From NCBI GenBank assembly GCA_947499155.1, contig CANMND010000006.1:124001-188000 (forward strand): a stretch of DNA of 64,000 nt, given 5' to 3'. Of this stretch, positions 1 through 7,596 are shown piece by piece. Within the stretch, counting starts at the first letter, position 1. The number at the start of each line of letters is the position of its first letter. A program made the translations under genes and the position numbers. The notes under the pieces were generated by a model. It saw nothing but the letters and a program-made list of their open reading frames with translations, was not told where the DNA came from and searched no databases. Source of the DNA: an uncultured Sphingomonadales bacterium (GTDB taxonomy: Bacteria; Pseudomonadota; Alphaproteobacteria; Sphingomonadales; Rhodothalassiaceae).

Positions 1-176
1 TTAATCACCATCTTCTTCAAGCCGGTAGGTACGTCGAATTCCGAGACCATGCCCAGCCCTGCCATTGCTTCCATGGTGGGCTCAATGTCCGGCAAGGTGA
101 CTCTCTCGACCTTGCCAATCAGGTCGCCCGTGCCGTCCAGATAAACATTGGCATTTGAGATCGTATTGATGCTCAT
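1..176 (-). CDS. Phage major tail tube protein (partial, 3' end outside window)
   Basis: The 58 N-terminal residues begin MSINTISNANVYLDGTG and fit the P2 FII / Mu-like tail tube family, whose hexamers stack to form the inner tube of a contractile tail. The reading frame is still open at base 1, so the C-terminal part lies outside the window. The gene follows the sheath gene by 11 bases on the same strand, the usual sheath-tube order in myophages. This is the last structural gene visible; the rest of the tail, the baseplate and the far phage end should lie to the left. Confidence 0.85.
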   Translation of the reverse strand, partial: MSINTISNANVYLDGTGDLIGKVERVTLPDIEPTMEAMAGLGMVSEFDVPTGLKKMVI

Positions 177-187
177 TGATAAGCTCC

Positions 188-1639
188 TTAAGACGCGACC
201 TGCGCCGCCACATTGTCGTAAAGTCGGATATCGATTTGCGCTTCATGCGTGATGCGTTCGGCAGGGGTTGGGGCCATATAGCGGCGGTTAATCGTCAAAT
301 GACCGTTCGCCAGTTCGGTCGCGGGATTGTTCGATGCTTCGAAAAAGGCGACAGAGCCGGGCAGCAGGCTGCCGCGCGCGATTTGCCGGTCAAGAAAGGC
401 GTTGACGCTAACTACCAGAGCATCAATCAGTGCTGCCGTAATCGGCTTATCCTGAAAATCGGACGCAATGCGTTCAATGCTTTCATCAATGATGGCGAAG
501 GTGCGGTTGATCGCCTCAAAGGTAGTTGCAGCACTTGAATTCGGGAAGCTGGAAGACCGGTTGCCGAAGGTGCGAAAGCCCGTGCCATGCGCGTTCAGCG
601 CCGTTAGAATACCCGCCGCGTTTAACAGATTGGCTTCCGAATTGGGGTCGCGACGATTGGCATAGACGGGGACTTCGAGGCCAACGACACCCGGCAGAAC
701 CTGATTTGAAATGGACACGTGATAGCCTTCTTCCCGGTCCACCCGCGCCCGCACACCGGCCAAACGCGCTGACATGCCCTCAAGCATCGTACCGCCTTTG
801 CCATCATCAACGCGGACATGCGGCCATGTCAGCACTGCATTGTCGCTTGAAATGTTGAAGTTGATCGTGCCTGCCGGACCGCGCCCTGTAAGGGCGGCCT
901 GAAATGACGTGCCCAAGGGCGCATCGATGAAGGCTTCCGCATCAAAGCTTTCCGCACTGGCGACCATGGCGGTGGCGACCGTGGGTAAGGTGCAATAGCC
1001 GGGTGCGATGATGATCTTAGGCGTGAAGCCGTAGAGCGCCTCCACGTCCTTCAAGGCTTGCAGGCCCGTGCGCTTGCCGTTTGCATCCACCCCGCCGATG
1101 ATATCGGACGACGTGATCAGGGACATGTCTGCATAGTCATAATCAACGGCTAATGTGGAATTGGCGGCAATTGCACCGGATGTGAGGCGCGTGATTGTGC
1201 CCGTGGCTTTATCGAGCGTGTAATCCGTTCCTGCAACATAGGTCGTATCGCCCGTTTGGTTTTTGACCACCGCGCTTATCACTTGTGCGTTCGCCAATTG
1301 CATGGCATCGCCGTCCAATGTCACGGCTTCGGCATTAACGCTTTGCTTATGGCTGGCGGGGTCAAAGACATTGACCATGATGACGATTTGCGCTGCCTGC
1401 GCATAAATGCCGCGAAAAGCCTGAGGGCCGGTGAAGCCGGGCGCATCAGGGCCGCAAAATTCGGCCACATTGCGCAGGCTGGTGATAAGCCTGGGTGTGT
1501 TCACCGATTGATTGTCTGCATCCAGCAAGTGGACAGGGGCCGTGCAGACAAGGCCGATGATGGCGGTCGCCACCACATTGACCGGCACGGGGCTGTTATC
1601 GATGCGGCGGGTCTCAACGCCATGGAAGAAGTCTGTCAT
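188..1639 (-). CDS. Phage tail sheath protein (Mu gpL / P2 FI-like)
   Basis: A 483-aa protein of typical sheath length. The N-terminus (MTDFFHGVETRRIDNSPVPV, then a hydrophobic ATAIIGLVCTAP stretch) matches the fold-starting strand of phage sheath proteins, and the C-terminal part has the conserved YMAPTPAERITHEAQIDIRL-type segment. The protein would polymerise around the tail tube and contract at infection. A strong Shine-Dalgarno (AGGAGG) lies 5 bases before the ATG. It lies between a DUF2635-like small gene and the tube gene, as in Mu (gp38-L-M). Confidence 0.93.
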   Translation of the reverse strand: MTDFFHGVETRRIDNSPVPVNVVATAIIGLVCTAPVHLLDADNQSVNTPRLITSLRNVAEFCGPDAPGFTGPQAFRGIYAQAAQIVIMVNVFDPASHKQSVNAEAVTLDGDAMQLANAQVISAVVKNQTGDTTYVAGTDYTLDKATGTITRLTSGAIAANSTLAVDYDYADMSLITSSDIIGGVDANGKRTGLQALKDVEALYGFTPKIIIAPGYCTLPTVATAMVASAESFDAEAFIDAPLGTSFQAALTGRGPAGTINFNISSDNAVLTWPHVRVDDGKGGTMLEGMSARLAGVRARVDREEGYHVSISNQVLPGVVGLEVPVYANRRDPNSEANLLNAAGILTALNAHGTGFRTFGNRSSSFPNSSAATTFEAINRTFAIIDESIERIASDFQDKPITAALIDALVVSVNAFLDRQIARGSLLPGSVAFFEASNNPATELANGHLTINRRYMAPTPAERITHEAQIDIRLYDNVAAQVAS

Positions 1640-1828
1640 TTAACCCTCCTGTGTTAGATGATTGGATGCGATCAGGCGCTGGACAGCCGCATCATTAACG
1701 GGCAAGTCGAGCGTCACATTGTGGCAAAGCAGCTTTTCCATGCCGCCCTCCAAAATCAGGCCCGTTGTCGGCCCTCGATAGCGGAAAAGCACTGTATCGC
1801 TTGTGTTTTTTGCGGATTTACGAGCCAC
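1640..1828 (-). CDS. Small phage tail-region protein (DUF2635 / Mu gp38-like)
   Basis: A 62-aa protein immediately before the sheath gene. I choose the GTG at 1828 rather than the TTG at 1846: an AGGAGG box sits just upstream of the GTG with about 8 bases spacing, while it would lie inside the coding region of the TTG form. The start overlaps no other codon, as the preceding gene stops at 1833. Position and size match Mu gp38 (DUF2635), whose exact role is unknown. The residues around RYRGPTTGLILEGG and LPVNDAAVQRLI are compatible with that family; assignment rests partly on synteny. Confidence 0.6.
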   Translation of the reverse strand: MARKSAKNTSDTVLFRYRGPTTGLILEGGMEKLLCHNVTLDLPVNDAAVQRLIASNHLTQEG

Positions 1829-1832
1829 GGGT

Positions 1833-2306
1833 TCAGGCCTCCTCAACTGTGGTTTGGCGAAGGATGGGGCCGGTGTCGCTGTCCAAAGCCCCTATGTGAC
1901 TGGTTTGCATCCGAAACACCTGATCAAAGCGCCAGACGCTGCCCATGCGTTTGACCAGCCCTTCGGACACCGGGTAGGTGCGCTGGCAGGCGGAAAAGCG
2001 CCTGCCGGTCAGGACGCGGCGTGTGTCTTCAAGCGCGCGGTAAATGCCGGCGTCAGCCGCTAAATCACGGGCAATGACGGTGACGACAAACTGCAATTCC
2101 CAGTCCTGCACTGTGTCGCCCATGGCGTCGCCGGTGAATTGGCTGCCGTCATAGCGCACCAGCAGCGCGCCATTGTCGTGGTAAAACTGGAACGCTTCCG
2201 GCTTGTCCGGCCAGTCCGCGACTTCAAAATCGGTGATGGCGGCGCGCAAGGCGTCCACCATTTCGGTGACGATTTGCTCAATGCGTCCATTAGCAGAATT
2301 GGCCAC
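1833..2306 (-). CDS. Phage neck/tail protein, Mu gp37-like
   Basis: A 157-aa protein matching Mu gp37 (PF09646, Gp37) by size, order and features such as the GALLVRYDGSQF and ELQFVVTVIARD segments. Proteins at this place in Mu join head to tail or complete the tail; the precise role is not established here. It starts at GTG 2306 with AAGGA 7 bases upstream and overlaps the end of the gp36-like gene by 17 bases, indicating coupled translation in the late operon. Confidence 0.7.
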   Translation of the reverse strand: MANSANGRIEQIVTEMVDALRAAITDFEVADWPDKPEAFQFYHDNGALLVRYDGSQFTGDAMGDTVQDWELQFVVTVIARDLAADAGIYRALEDTRRVLTGRRFSACQRTYPVSEGLVKRMGSVWRFDQVFRMQTSHIGALDSDTGPILRQTTVEEA

Positions 2307-2754
2307 GGCAATATCCTTTCAATCCGGGGCCGGTGCCGGAATAGACGGGCGGTTCGGCATGTATGGAAATGCGGCTGCCGGTTTGACCTGCGCGGGGCTT
2401 TGCGCCTTCCAGCAGGATTTTACCGTCGCGCATGCCCTCTAACGTGCGGATCGCGTCCTTGTATCTGTCACGCACCACGTCCGCCGCATTGCCACCCACC
2501 CCTTCCGCCCGGTTGCGCAGGCGATAGCGGGCGATATCAAGGGCGAGCGTCATCAGGCGGGGCGGTGTAGGCGCAACCGGCACCAGAAAGCGACGGCCCA
2601 GATAACCGTCAATTTCCGCACAGGCATCGGTGATCGCGCCCAGGACTTTACCTTGGTCAACAGCGCGGTTTGGCCGCTCGCCGGTTCCGGCGACGGCCAG
2701 AATTTCCGCCTCACCAAAGGCCTGGATCATGTCCTGGACGCCTGCGTAAGTCAT
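2290..2754 (-). CDS. DUF1320 head-tail protein (Mu gp36-like)
   Basis: A 154-aa protein beginning MTYAGVQDMIQAFGEAEI, with the family's AEIDGYLGRRFLVPV and LTLALDIARYRLRNR-type helices. DUF1320 (Mu gp36) proteins resemble head-completion/adaptor proteins that bind under the portal. Its ATG overlaps the stop of the gp35-like gene as ATGA, so the two are translationally coupled. The order capsid-gp35-gp36-gp37-gp38-sheath is that of Mu. Confidence 0.8.
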   Translation of the reverse strand: MTYAGVQDMIQAFGEAEILAVAGTGERPNRAVDQGKVLGAITDACAEIDGYLGRRFLVPVAPTPPRLMTLALDIARYRLRNRAEGVGGNAADVVRDRYKDAIRTLEGMRDGKILLEGAKPRAGQTGSRISIHAEPPVYSGTGPGLKGYCRGQFC

Positions 2755-3086
2755 TCGGCCTTACTCGCCTGAAATGCGTCCCAGGCTTTTGCCAGGTCGT
2801 CCGCTGTGATCTTGTCTTCGACAGCGGCCTGGACAACTGCGAGCTTAGGCGTACCTGCCCTGGTGAAGTCTTCAGGCGTCAACTGCGCAATAATGGGCAC
2901 AAGGCGGGTGGCGATATCCTCGCCCGTGACTTTATCCACGGGCCAGTCGGCAGGGGCCAAAGCCCCCACCTGCACCAGTTCATCCAAAGCTTTGGCCGCC
3001 TTATGTCCTTCAGGAAAACGCACCTGAATCAAGGTGCCTTCGGGCAAGGTGAAGCGGGCTTGTTGCATGACCTCAAAGGCGCTCAT
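2751..3086 (-). CDS. Mu gp35-like (HI1506-related) head-region protein
   Basis: A 111-aa acidic protein directly after the capsid gene; its ATG shares one base with the capsid TGA (TGATG). The C-terminal half (EDIATRLVPIIAQLTPEDF then KLAVVQAAVEDKITADDLAKAW) resembles the helical HI1506/Mu gp35 family, which carries a short helix-extension-helix module. No enzymatic motif is visible. A structural or assembly role is inferred from position only. Confidence 0.6.
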   Translation of the reverse strand: MSAFEVMQQARFTLPEGTLIQVRFPEGHKAAKALDELVQVGALAPADWPVDKVTGEDIATRLVPIIAQLTPEDFTRAGTPKLAVVQAAVEDKITADDLAKAWDAFQASKAE

Positions 3087-4039
3087 CAGACGGCCCCCAC
3101 AACATTAGAGAACAAAAAGCCTGCATCGGCAGAGGTGAGGATCGGCCGATATTCGTATTTGACCGGATAAATCCAGCTATCGGCGTTGTTTTCCATATAG
3201 GGCGTCATGACCAGAGGATGGCCGGTCTTGCGGTAGGTGTAGCCAAAAGATGGTACGCGGTAATTATTTCCTTCGGGCACATAGGCCAGAATGGCGACAT
3301 TGCCCCACACGTCGAGTGCATCAACATCGTCGCCCGCATCTTCGGGCAGATAAACCGCCTTACCGACAACCAGCTTGCTCACCTCAAACAGATTGGCCAG
3401 CATGTCCGCCGTAATCGAAGTCTGTGAGACGTATTTATAACGATCGACAATTTTGGGGTGCGTTTGCAGCGTCTTGAATACGGTTGCGCCAACAATCAGC
3501 TTATTCGGGTAGCGGCCAATGCGTTTGCGCACGTCCTCGCGCGCGTCCAGAATATCGCGCAAGGGGTCGCTTGCCTCATCACTCCATTGTGCCGCGCCCG
3601 CCAGCGCCATTTTGTTATTGGCGGCATAATTATTGGGGTCGGTGGCGATACCGGCGGCTTCCGCTTCCTTGCCCAGCATAATGACATCGAGGACCATATT
3701 GATGCTGGTTGCGGCCAGATCGATCCCCGGCACCAGGGCTGCATCTTCCATATGTTCGAACGGGACAAGTGCTTCCAGATCATGGCCGTGAAGGGCAACG
3801 CTGTCGGCCTCATAGCCATATTGGATGCGCTTTTTATTGCCACCGGGCGCTCGCCGCGTATTCAGCCTGCGAAAAGCCTCTTTGCCGAATTTGATAATCT
3901 TTGCACCACGTGCGGGAATATTGGCGAAGGGAAACAGCTCCGGCGCGATCATTTCAGCGTTGGCGTAGCCAAGCGCGTGGGTGGACAAGATAGGGTCGAT
4001 CACCCGCGCCTGGGCGGTGTTGTTGGCTCTTGTGGTCAT
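3086..4039 (-). CDS. Major capsid protein
   Basis: A 317-aa protein at the position of Mu gpT, between the decoration protein and the gp35-like gene. Sequence features such as PELFPFANIPARGAKIIKFG near the N-terminus, a long central helix with DILDAREDVRKRIGRYPNKL and a C-terminal beta-rich part fit HK97-fold major capsid proteins of transposable phages. GAAGGAG lies 9 bases before the ATG. It is expected to assemble the icosahedral shell with the help of the upstream protease/scaffold. Confidence 0.85.
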   Translation of the reverse strand: MTTRANNTAQARVIDPILSTHALGYANAEMIAPELFPFANIPARGAKIIKFGKEAFRRLNTRRAPGGNKKRIQYGYEADSVALHGHDLEALVPFEHMEDAALVPGIDLAATSINMVLDVIMLGKEAEAAGIATDPNNYAANNKMALAGAAQWSDEASDPLRDILDAREDVRKRIGRYPNKLIVGATVFKTLQTHPKIVDRYKYVSQTSITADMLANLFEVSKLVVGKAVYLPEDAGDDVDALDVWGNVAILAYVPEGNNYRVPSFGYTYRKTGHPLVMTPYMENNADSWIYPVKYEYRPILTSADAGFLFSNVVGAV

Positions 4040-4053
4040 CGGCTCTTACTCCT

Positions 4054-4401
4054 TCAGGCCAATTTGATGCGGACGAATGCGCCGCCAGCAGCGACGCTGT
4101 TCAGCGCCGTGCCAGCCTTGATTTCTGCGCCGCCGGGATGGGAAATGGCGCGGCCCTCCGCATCTGTAATCAGGTCATCGCCTGCCGTGATTGCCGCACC
4201 GGCTTCAACGCTTGCGACGCCGATAACGGTGACGGACACGTCTGCGCCCCCGCTCTGGTCATAACGGGAGACGCCTAGTACTTTTTCACCCTGAACCGAC
4301 GCCTGCGCGCCCGTGAACGTGACAAAGCGATTGGCCGCGATCGGGGCTTGTGTGGTGACGGTTTCGTCATAGAGGGAATTGAAAGGGCGGAAGCCACCCA
4401 T
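4054..4401 (-). CDS. Capsid decoration/cement protein (DUF2190-like)
   Basis: A 115-aa glycine- and alanine-rich beta protein between the protease/scaffold and the capsid genes. The pattern of ITAGDDLITDAEGRAI followed by a C-terminal GTALNSVAAGGAFVRIKL is characteristic of DUF2190 / lambda gpD-type cement proteins, which bind at the threefold axes and stabilise the shell. GAAGGAG precedes the ATG. Function is inferred from family resemblance and neighbours. Confidence 0.75.
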   Translation of the reverse strand: MGGFRPFNSLYDETVTTQAPIAANRFVTFTGAQASVQGEKVLGVSRYDQSGGADVSVTVIGVASVEAGAAITAGDDLITDAEGRAISHPGGAEIKAGTALNSVAAGGAFVRIKLA

Positions 4402-4418
4402 GGGTTTTCTCCTTCAGA

Positions 4419-5552
4419 TTAACGGCCGCCAACGGCCTTGACTGCGCTGAAATAATCGGTGCCGGGGTTTTGCGCCTGATGGGCAAGCGCCTTTGCATGC
4501 AGCGCCAGACCGCCCTGATCGACGCTCATGCCATCGGGCGCGGCAAAGGCAATTGGCGAGGCTTCTTTCGGGTCTTCCCCCTTATTGATTTCGCCGAATT
4601 CCACCACCTTGGGCAGGCGGGACAGGAAGGATTTAAAGGCCGTAAGCTGCGTTTGCGCACCACCCCCTTCACCGAATTCCAGCATGTCGGCGTCATCCAG
4701 ACTATCCATGAAGGCAAGGGCGGCTTCCCCAGCCTTGCCCGTCAATGGCCTGCCTTCACGTACCAGGCCTTCGACAAAAGACTTATTCTCGCTTTGGCGC
4801 AGGGCTGCTTCACGTTTGGCGATGGCCGCCTCGCGCGCTTTCAGTTCATCATCATCACTCACATGGGGTTCCTTTTGCTGTTGTGGTGCGGGGGTTTGGG
4901 CTTCAACCTCATGCCCCCTTTGTGCAAAGTCTGGCTGCGCGTCTTCACGGCTCCGCTCCACGCCGCGGACGGCGCGCTCATGAAGCCAGTTCACTTGTTC
5001 CTTTGGGAGCGCCGTATCGGCACTTTCGCGGCCGAATTGTTCGAGGATCACATCGCGCAGTTTTGAAAACAGGTCGGCAATGAGGCGGACGTTGTCTTCG
5101 GTCTCGCCCAGCTCCACTACCAGATCGGCAGGTTCGCCAAAGGCTGCTTCGGTGACGGGCTTCAGGCCCTTGACCGCCGGGGCCGCGCCACCAAGAAAGC
5201 CGACGTGGCGCAGGTAATATGCGCCGGATTTTGGATTGGATTTGTTGGCCGGGCCGTAAAAAGCCGCAGACACCTTCTTATAGCGCCCCGCGCTGACCGC
5301 TTCGGCAAAGTCGGGGTCCACCTCGTCCAGTTCGGCGACCAGGTGGCCACCTACGACCTGCAACCCCTTCACCCAGCCATAGGCAGGCGCATCCACCTTC
5401 GGGTGGCCCACGACAACCGGGGCGGCAAAGACTGCGGCGTCATAGTTTTCCGCAATAGCCGCAACATCGTCTTCCGAAAAGCTGATTTCGTCGCCGCCCA
5501 TCGCGGTGTGGGTGCCGGGCTTAAAAATTTGGATATGTCGCGCCAAGCTCAC
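4419..5552 (-). CDS. Head maturation protease/scaffold (Mu gpI-like)
   Basis: The N-terminal 150 residues carry the Mu gpI signature: IFKPGTHTAMGGDEISF, then VVVGHPKVDAPAYGWVKGL, then AAFYGPANKSNPKSGAYYL and LRHVGFLGGAAPAVKGL. In Mu, gpI cleaves itself and the scaffold; the C-terminal half here has a charged helical stretch (DDELKAREAAIAKREAAL) fitting a scaffold domain in the same chain. I choose GTG 5552 because GAGG lies 5 bases upstream; a TTG at 5585 is also open. It is separated from gpG by the oppositely oriented lipoprotein gene, which is unusual. Confidence 0.85.
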   Translation of the reverse strand: MSLARHIQIFKPGTHTAMGGDEISFSEDDVAAIAENYDAAVFAAPVVVGHPKVDAPAYGWVKGLQVVGGHLVAELDEVDPDFAEAVSAGRYKKVSAAFYGPANKSNPKSGAYYLRHVGFLGGAAPAVKGLKPVTEAAFGEPADLVVELGETEDNVRLIADLFSKLRDVILEQFGRESADTALPKEQVNWLHERAVRGVERSREDAQPDFAQRGHEVEAQTPAPQQQKEPHVSDDDELKAREAAIAKREAALRQSENKSFVEGLVREGRPLTGKAGEAALAFMDSLDDADMLEFGEGGGAQTQLTAFKSFLSRLPKVVEFGEINKGEDPKEASPIAFAAPDGMSVDQGGLALHAKALAHQAQNPGTDYFSAVKAVGGR

Positions 5553-5609
5553 AATTGCCTCGTTCAATAATCGAATTTGAGGCAATGTGATGGGAAATGT
5601 GCCGTCCGA

Positions 5610-5753
5610 TTAGCTGAAGCGCTTCAGGGCACATGAGAGAAGGCAAAATACCTGCCAATCGCCACGTGTCACGTCAAGGGCAATATCAATGGCGTCATAA
5701 TCGGATTCTAACGGGGGTCTAACGGGGGGTGCAATAAAGTCTGACCCCGGCAT
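5610..5753 (-). CDS. Possible small prophage protein, function unknown
   Basis: A 47-aa frame starting MPGSDFIAPPVRPPLESDYD and containing ALDVTRGDWQVFCLLSCALK, in the gap between gpI and the + strand lipoprotein gene. The amino-acid composition looks protein-like rather than random, and it reads in the direction of the late operon. The ribosome binding site is weak and I recognise no family, so it may be only a remnant of a gene damaged when the lipoprotein cargo entered. Confidence 0.25.
   Translation of the reverse strand: MPGSDFIAPPVRPPLESDYDAIDIALDVTRGDWQVFCLLSCALKRFS
5707..5728. repeat. Perfect tandem duplication of an 11-mer
   Basis: TCTAACGGGGG occurs twice without spacing (5707-5717 and 5718-5728). 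It sits about 115 bases before the lipoprotein ATG and inside the possible small minus-strand frame. It could be replication slippage or a pair of regulator sites; the sequence alone does not decide. Confidence 0.6.
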
Positions 5754-5791
5754 AGCCCGTGCAGATGGAAAGCCGCTCCACGATCCTTTAA

Positions 5792-5818
5792 ACGCCTTGT
5801 TAAGAGGCGTGCTATAAA
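5792..5818 (+). promoter_or_regulatory. Candidate promoter/operator of the prophage lipoprotein gene
   Basis: A perfect inverted repeat, ACGCCT and AGGCGT with a 7-base loop (5792-5810), lies directly before TATAAA (5813-5818). TATAAA would be a good -10 element, with transcription starting near 5825 and the gene's ATG at 5844. No good -35 hexamer is found at 17 bases, so expression may depend on a protein binding the inverted repeat. This is prediction only. Confidence 0.35.
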
Positions 5819-5843
5819 TCAGTTGTATGATGGGAGATTTTGC

Positions 5844-6800
5844 ATGCTGTGGTTTAAAGTTGGTCGTGTCTTGCATATCGGTGTTTTAGCGGGCGTATTT
5901 CTAAGTGTGGCGGCGTGCTCTTCAGAGGGTGAGACGCCCGACGAAAAGATGGAAGTCACACCAACGACCCGCCTTGTCGTTATACGACCGGAACCGCCAA
6001 TACCGCCGGAAGCATTCCAAAAACAGATGGACGCCTTCAGGTCCAGGGCAACGCAATATTTTGAAGAGTTGATGGCATTCAAAGACGACCCTCAATTCCA
6101 TCAGGTTGGATATGGACAGTGCTGTCGATATCACCAATGGGCGGAAGAAGTTGAAGCCTTAGGTAAGGAGTTGCATGAAGCCGACATGCCAAATGGCAGT
6201 GAATATTGGTACCGGCTCTTTATGCTTAAGCAGTCTGTTGGCAGGTTTTGGCAAATTGGTTGGGAATATGTAAGAAGTAATGGTGCTGAAACCGACCTGA
6301 CAAATGAGTTTATGCCCGACGTTCGCGCGGGTCTTTATGGTCCATGGCCCGAACGTGGTGACGGAAGAACACGGTCTGATAAATTCATAAAGGATAATCC
6401 GAATGTCCAGGGGCAGCCCGTTCAGGTCCAGCTCACGCCTGACATTCATAACGGCTTGCTGTTTTTCAAAGGCCTGACCAATCTTCCCGAAGGCACGAAG
6501 CTTGGCATTGTCCTGTTGAAAGGACAGACCAGCATTGACAGTGAGCTAAAAATCGAAGTCGCGAAAGACGGCAAATTCGAAAGTCGGGGGTTCGAATATA
6601 AGTGGCTGCCCAATGGCACTGGTTTGACGATTGAAGTTATCGTACGCGCCAATAAAGCCTGGCAATCAGAACCGATCATTAAACGGCTTGATGAATATGC
6701 GTTCTCGCATTTCGAAACAGGGCTAAAGGCCGCTGTCCATATCATCGAAATACCGTTGGAGCTTAAAGCTCCAACAAGTGATCCTGTAGCGTATCGATAA
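5844..6800 (+). CDS. Prophage-encoded lipoprotein of unknown function (moron candidate)
   Basis: A 318-aa protein on the strand opposite to all surrounding structural genes. The N-terminus is a lipoprotein signal peptide: MLWFKVGRVLHIGV, hydrophobic core, and a lipobox ending VAAC (Cys at about residue 25) followed by SSEG, so it should be lipid-anchored in the envelope. ATG 5844 has GGGAG upstream; an in-frame TTG at 5823 has none. The mature part is charged and mixed alpha/beta, with no family that I recognise. Its 3' end overlaps the gpG gene by 38 bases. Phage lipoproteins expressed from the lysogen can block superinfection; that role is possible but unproven. Confidence 0.75.
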   Translation: MLWFKVGRVLHIGVLAGVFLSVAACSSEGETPDEKMEVTPTTRLVVIRPEPPIPPEAFQKQMDAFRSRATQYFEELMAFKDDPQFHQVGYGQCCRYHQWAEEVEALGKELHEADMPNGSEYWYRLFMLKQSVGRFWQIGWEYVRSNGAETDLTNEFMPDVRAGLYGPWPERGDGRTRSDKFIKDNPNVQGQPVQVQLTPDIHNGLLFFKGLTNLPEGTKLGIVLLKGQTSIDSELKIEVAKDGKFESRGFEYKWLPNGTGLTIEVIVRANKAWQSEPIIKRLDEYAFSHFETGLKAAVHIIEIPLELKAPTSDPVAYR

Positions 6801-7218
6801 TATCTTCCTTGTCCTCGGTACTAAGGCCCAGATAGGGGCGCGCCGGGATTTTGACGGCCCTGTTCCGGCCTGCCTCACCCCCAAACTGGTGGATGGCGGC
6901 GTAGTCTTTGGGGGAACCGACTTCGACGCGGACATCATTTGCCTGATAGGCGATTGTGCCAAGCAGACCGCCGCCTTCGCCCAGTTCCTGCAAAATCTTT
7001 GGGTTGCGTTTGTGCATCAAAGTGGCGGGGGCGTTTTTTGACCATGGCTTGCCGTCGGGCCCTTTTTCATCGGTAAAGCGCTCTTTGGTGCTATCGAGAA
7101 GGATCTCACCAATATTTCTCATGGCGGATTTCGAAGCGCGCTGATTGCGCAGCAGCTTCTCAAAGGCGCGGCGGATATCGGTCTCGCTAAAATCGACTGT
7201 GATGGTGACACCGGTCAT
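6763..7218 (-). CDS. Phage virion morphogenesis protein (Mu gpG-like)
   Basis: 151 aa from ATG 7218 (MTGVTITVDFSETDIRRAFE). The middle contains the gpG family pattern: DSTKERFTDEKGPDGKPWSK, then LGTIAYQANDVRVEVGSPKD and AAIHQFGGEAG, ending with PARPYLGLS. Mu gpG acts in head-tail joining/tail completion. A longer frame up to 7308 exists but would overlap the neighbouring small gene and adds an unrelated cysteine-rich leader. The gene's end overlaps the convergent lipoprotein gene. Confidence 0.85.
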   Translation of the reverse strand: MTGVTITVDFSETDIRRAFEKLLRNQRASKSAMRNIGEILLDSTKERFTDEKGPDGKPWSKNAPATLMHKRNPKILQELGEGGGLLGTIAYQANDVRVEVGSPKDYAAIHQFGGEAGRNRAVKIPARPYLGLSTEDKEDIIDTLQDHLLEL

Positions 7219-7222
7219 TGGA

Positions 7223-7414
7223 TCAGGCTCCTTCGAGGTCAACGCCTTCAGACTTACGCCGCCACAGCACGAAACGGGCCAGCTCCTGCTGCAATCGAAA
7301 GAAAACAATCAGCTTTTTATAGGTTTGTTGCACCAACCAGATCGTTGACATAATGCCGCAGCTTATCGAGATTGTGACGCCAATCAGGTAAAATAAAAAC
7401 TCGGTCGAAGTCAT
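7223..7414 (-). CDS. Small single-span membrane protein in the gpF-gpG interval
   Basis: 63 aa from ATG 7414, which overlaps the previous small gene's stop as ATGA, with AAGGA-type pairing upstream. Residues 4-25 (EFLFYLIGVTISISCGIMST) form one membrane span, followed by a basic, helical cytoplasmic-type tail with RLQQELARFVLWRRK. The size and topology recall small lysis or holin-like accessory proteins, but no family is recognised. The coupled start codons argue that it is truly translated. Confidence 0.55.
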   Translation of the reverse strand: MTSTEFLFYLIGVTISISCGIMSTIWLVQQTYKKLIVFFRLQQELARFVLWRRKSEGVDLEGA

Positions 7415-7596
7415 TCCCTTGTCCTTTCTTTGCGTTGTGCTACATTGCCACGATGCGGTCCCGGCATGGTCACCCGGGATGTAGGGTTTTCCCGACACTC
7501 ACACTGGCTCCCTATCAGTATGCCAGCGGTGAGGGCCACCAAAGGGATAGGACTTTGGGTTCGGCACAGGCCCGACGGGCGGGGATGCGCAAGCAT
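7411..7596 (-). CDS. Small protein coupled to gpF, unknown function
   Basis: 61 aa, starting MLAHPRPSGLCRTQSPIPL with a short hydrophobic stretch LVALTAGILIGS and a very basic C-terminus (QRKERTRE). Its ATG overlaps the gpF stop as TAATG and its TGA overlaps the next ATG as ATGA, so it fits exactly between two genes. That precision is the main evidence. It has no good lipobox, so I do not call it an Rz1-type spanin, though the tandem of two tiny hydrophobic proteins is suggestive of lysis or envelope functions. Confidence 0.5.
   Translation of the reverse strand: MLAHPRPSGLCRTQSPIPLVALTAGILIGSQCECRENPTSRVTMPGPHRGNVAQRKERTRE

Noticed and set aside
3458-4264. 268-aa + strand frame over the capsid gene
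   Set aside because: Antisense shadow of a well-supported capsid and decoration gene pair; Cys/His-rich composition without a known pattern.
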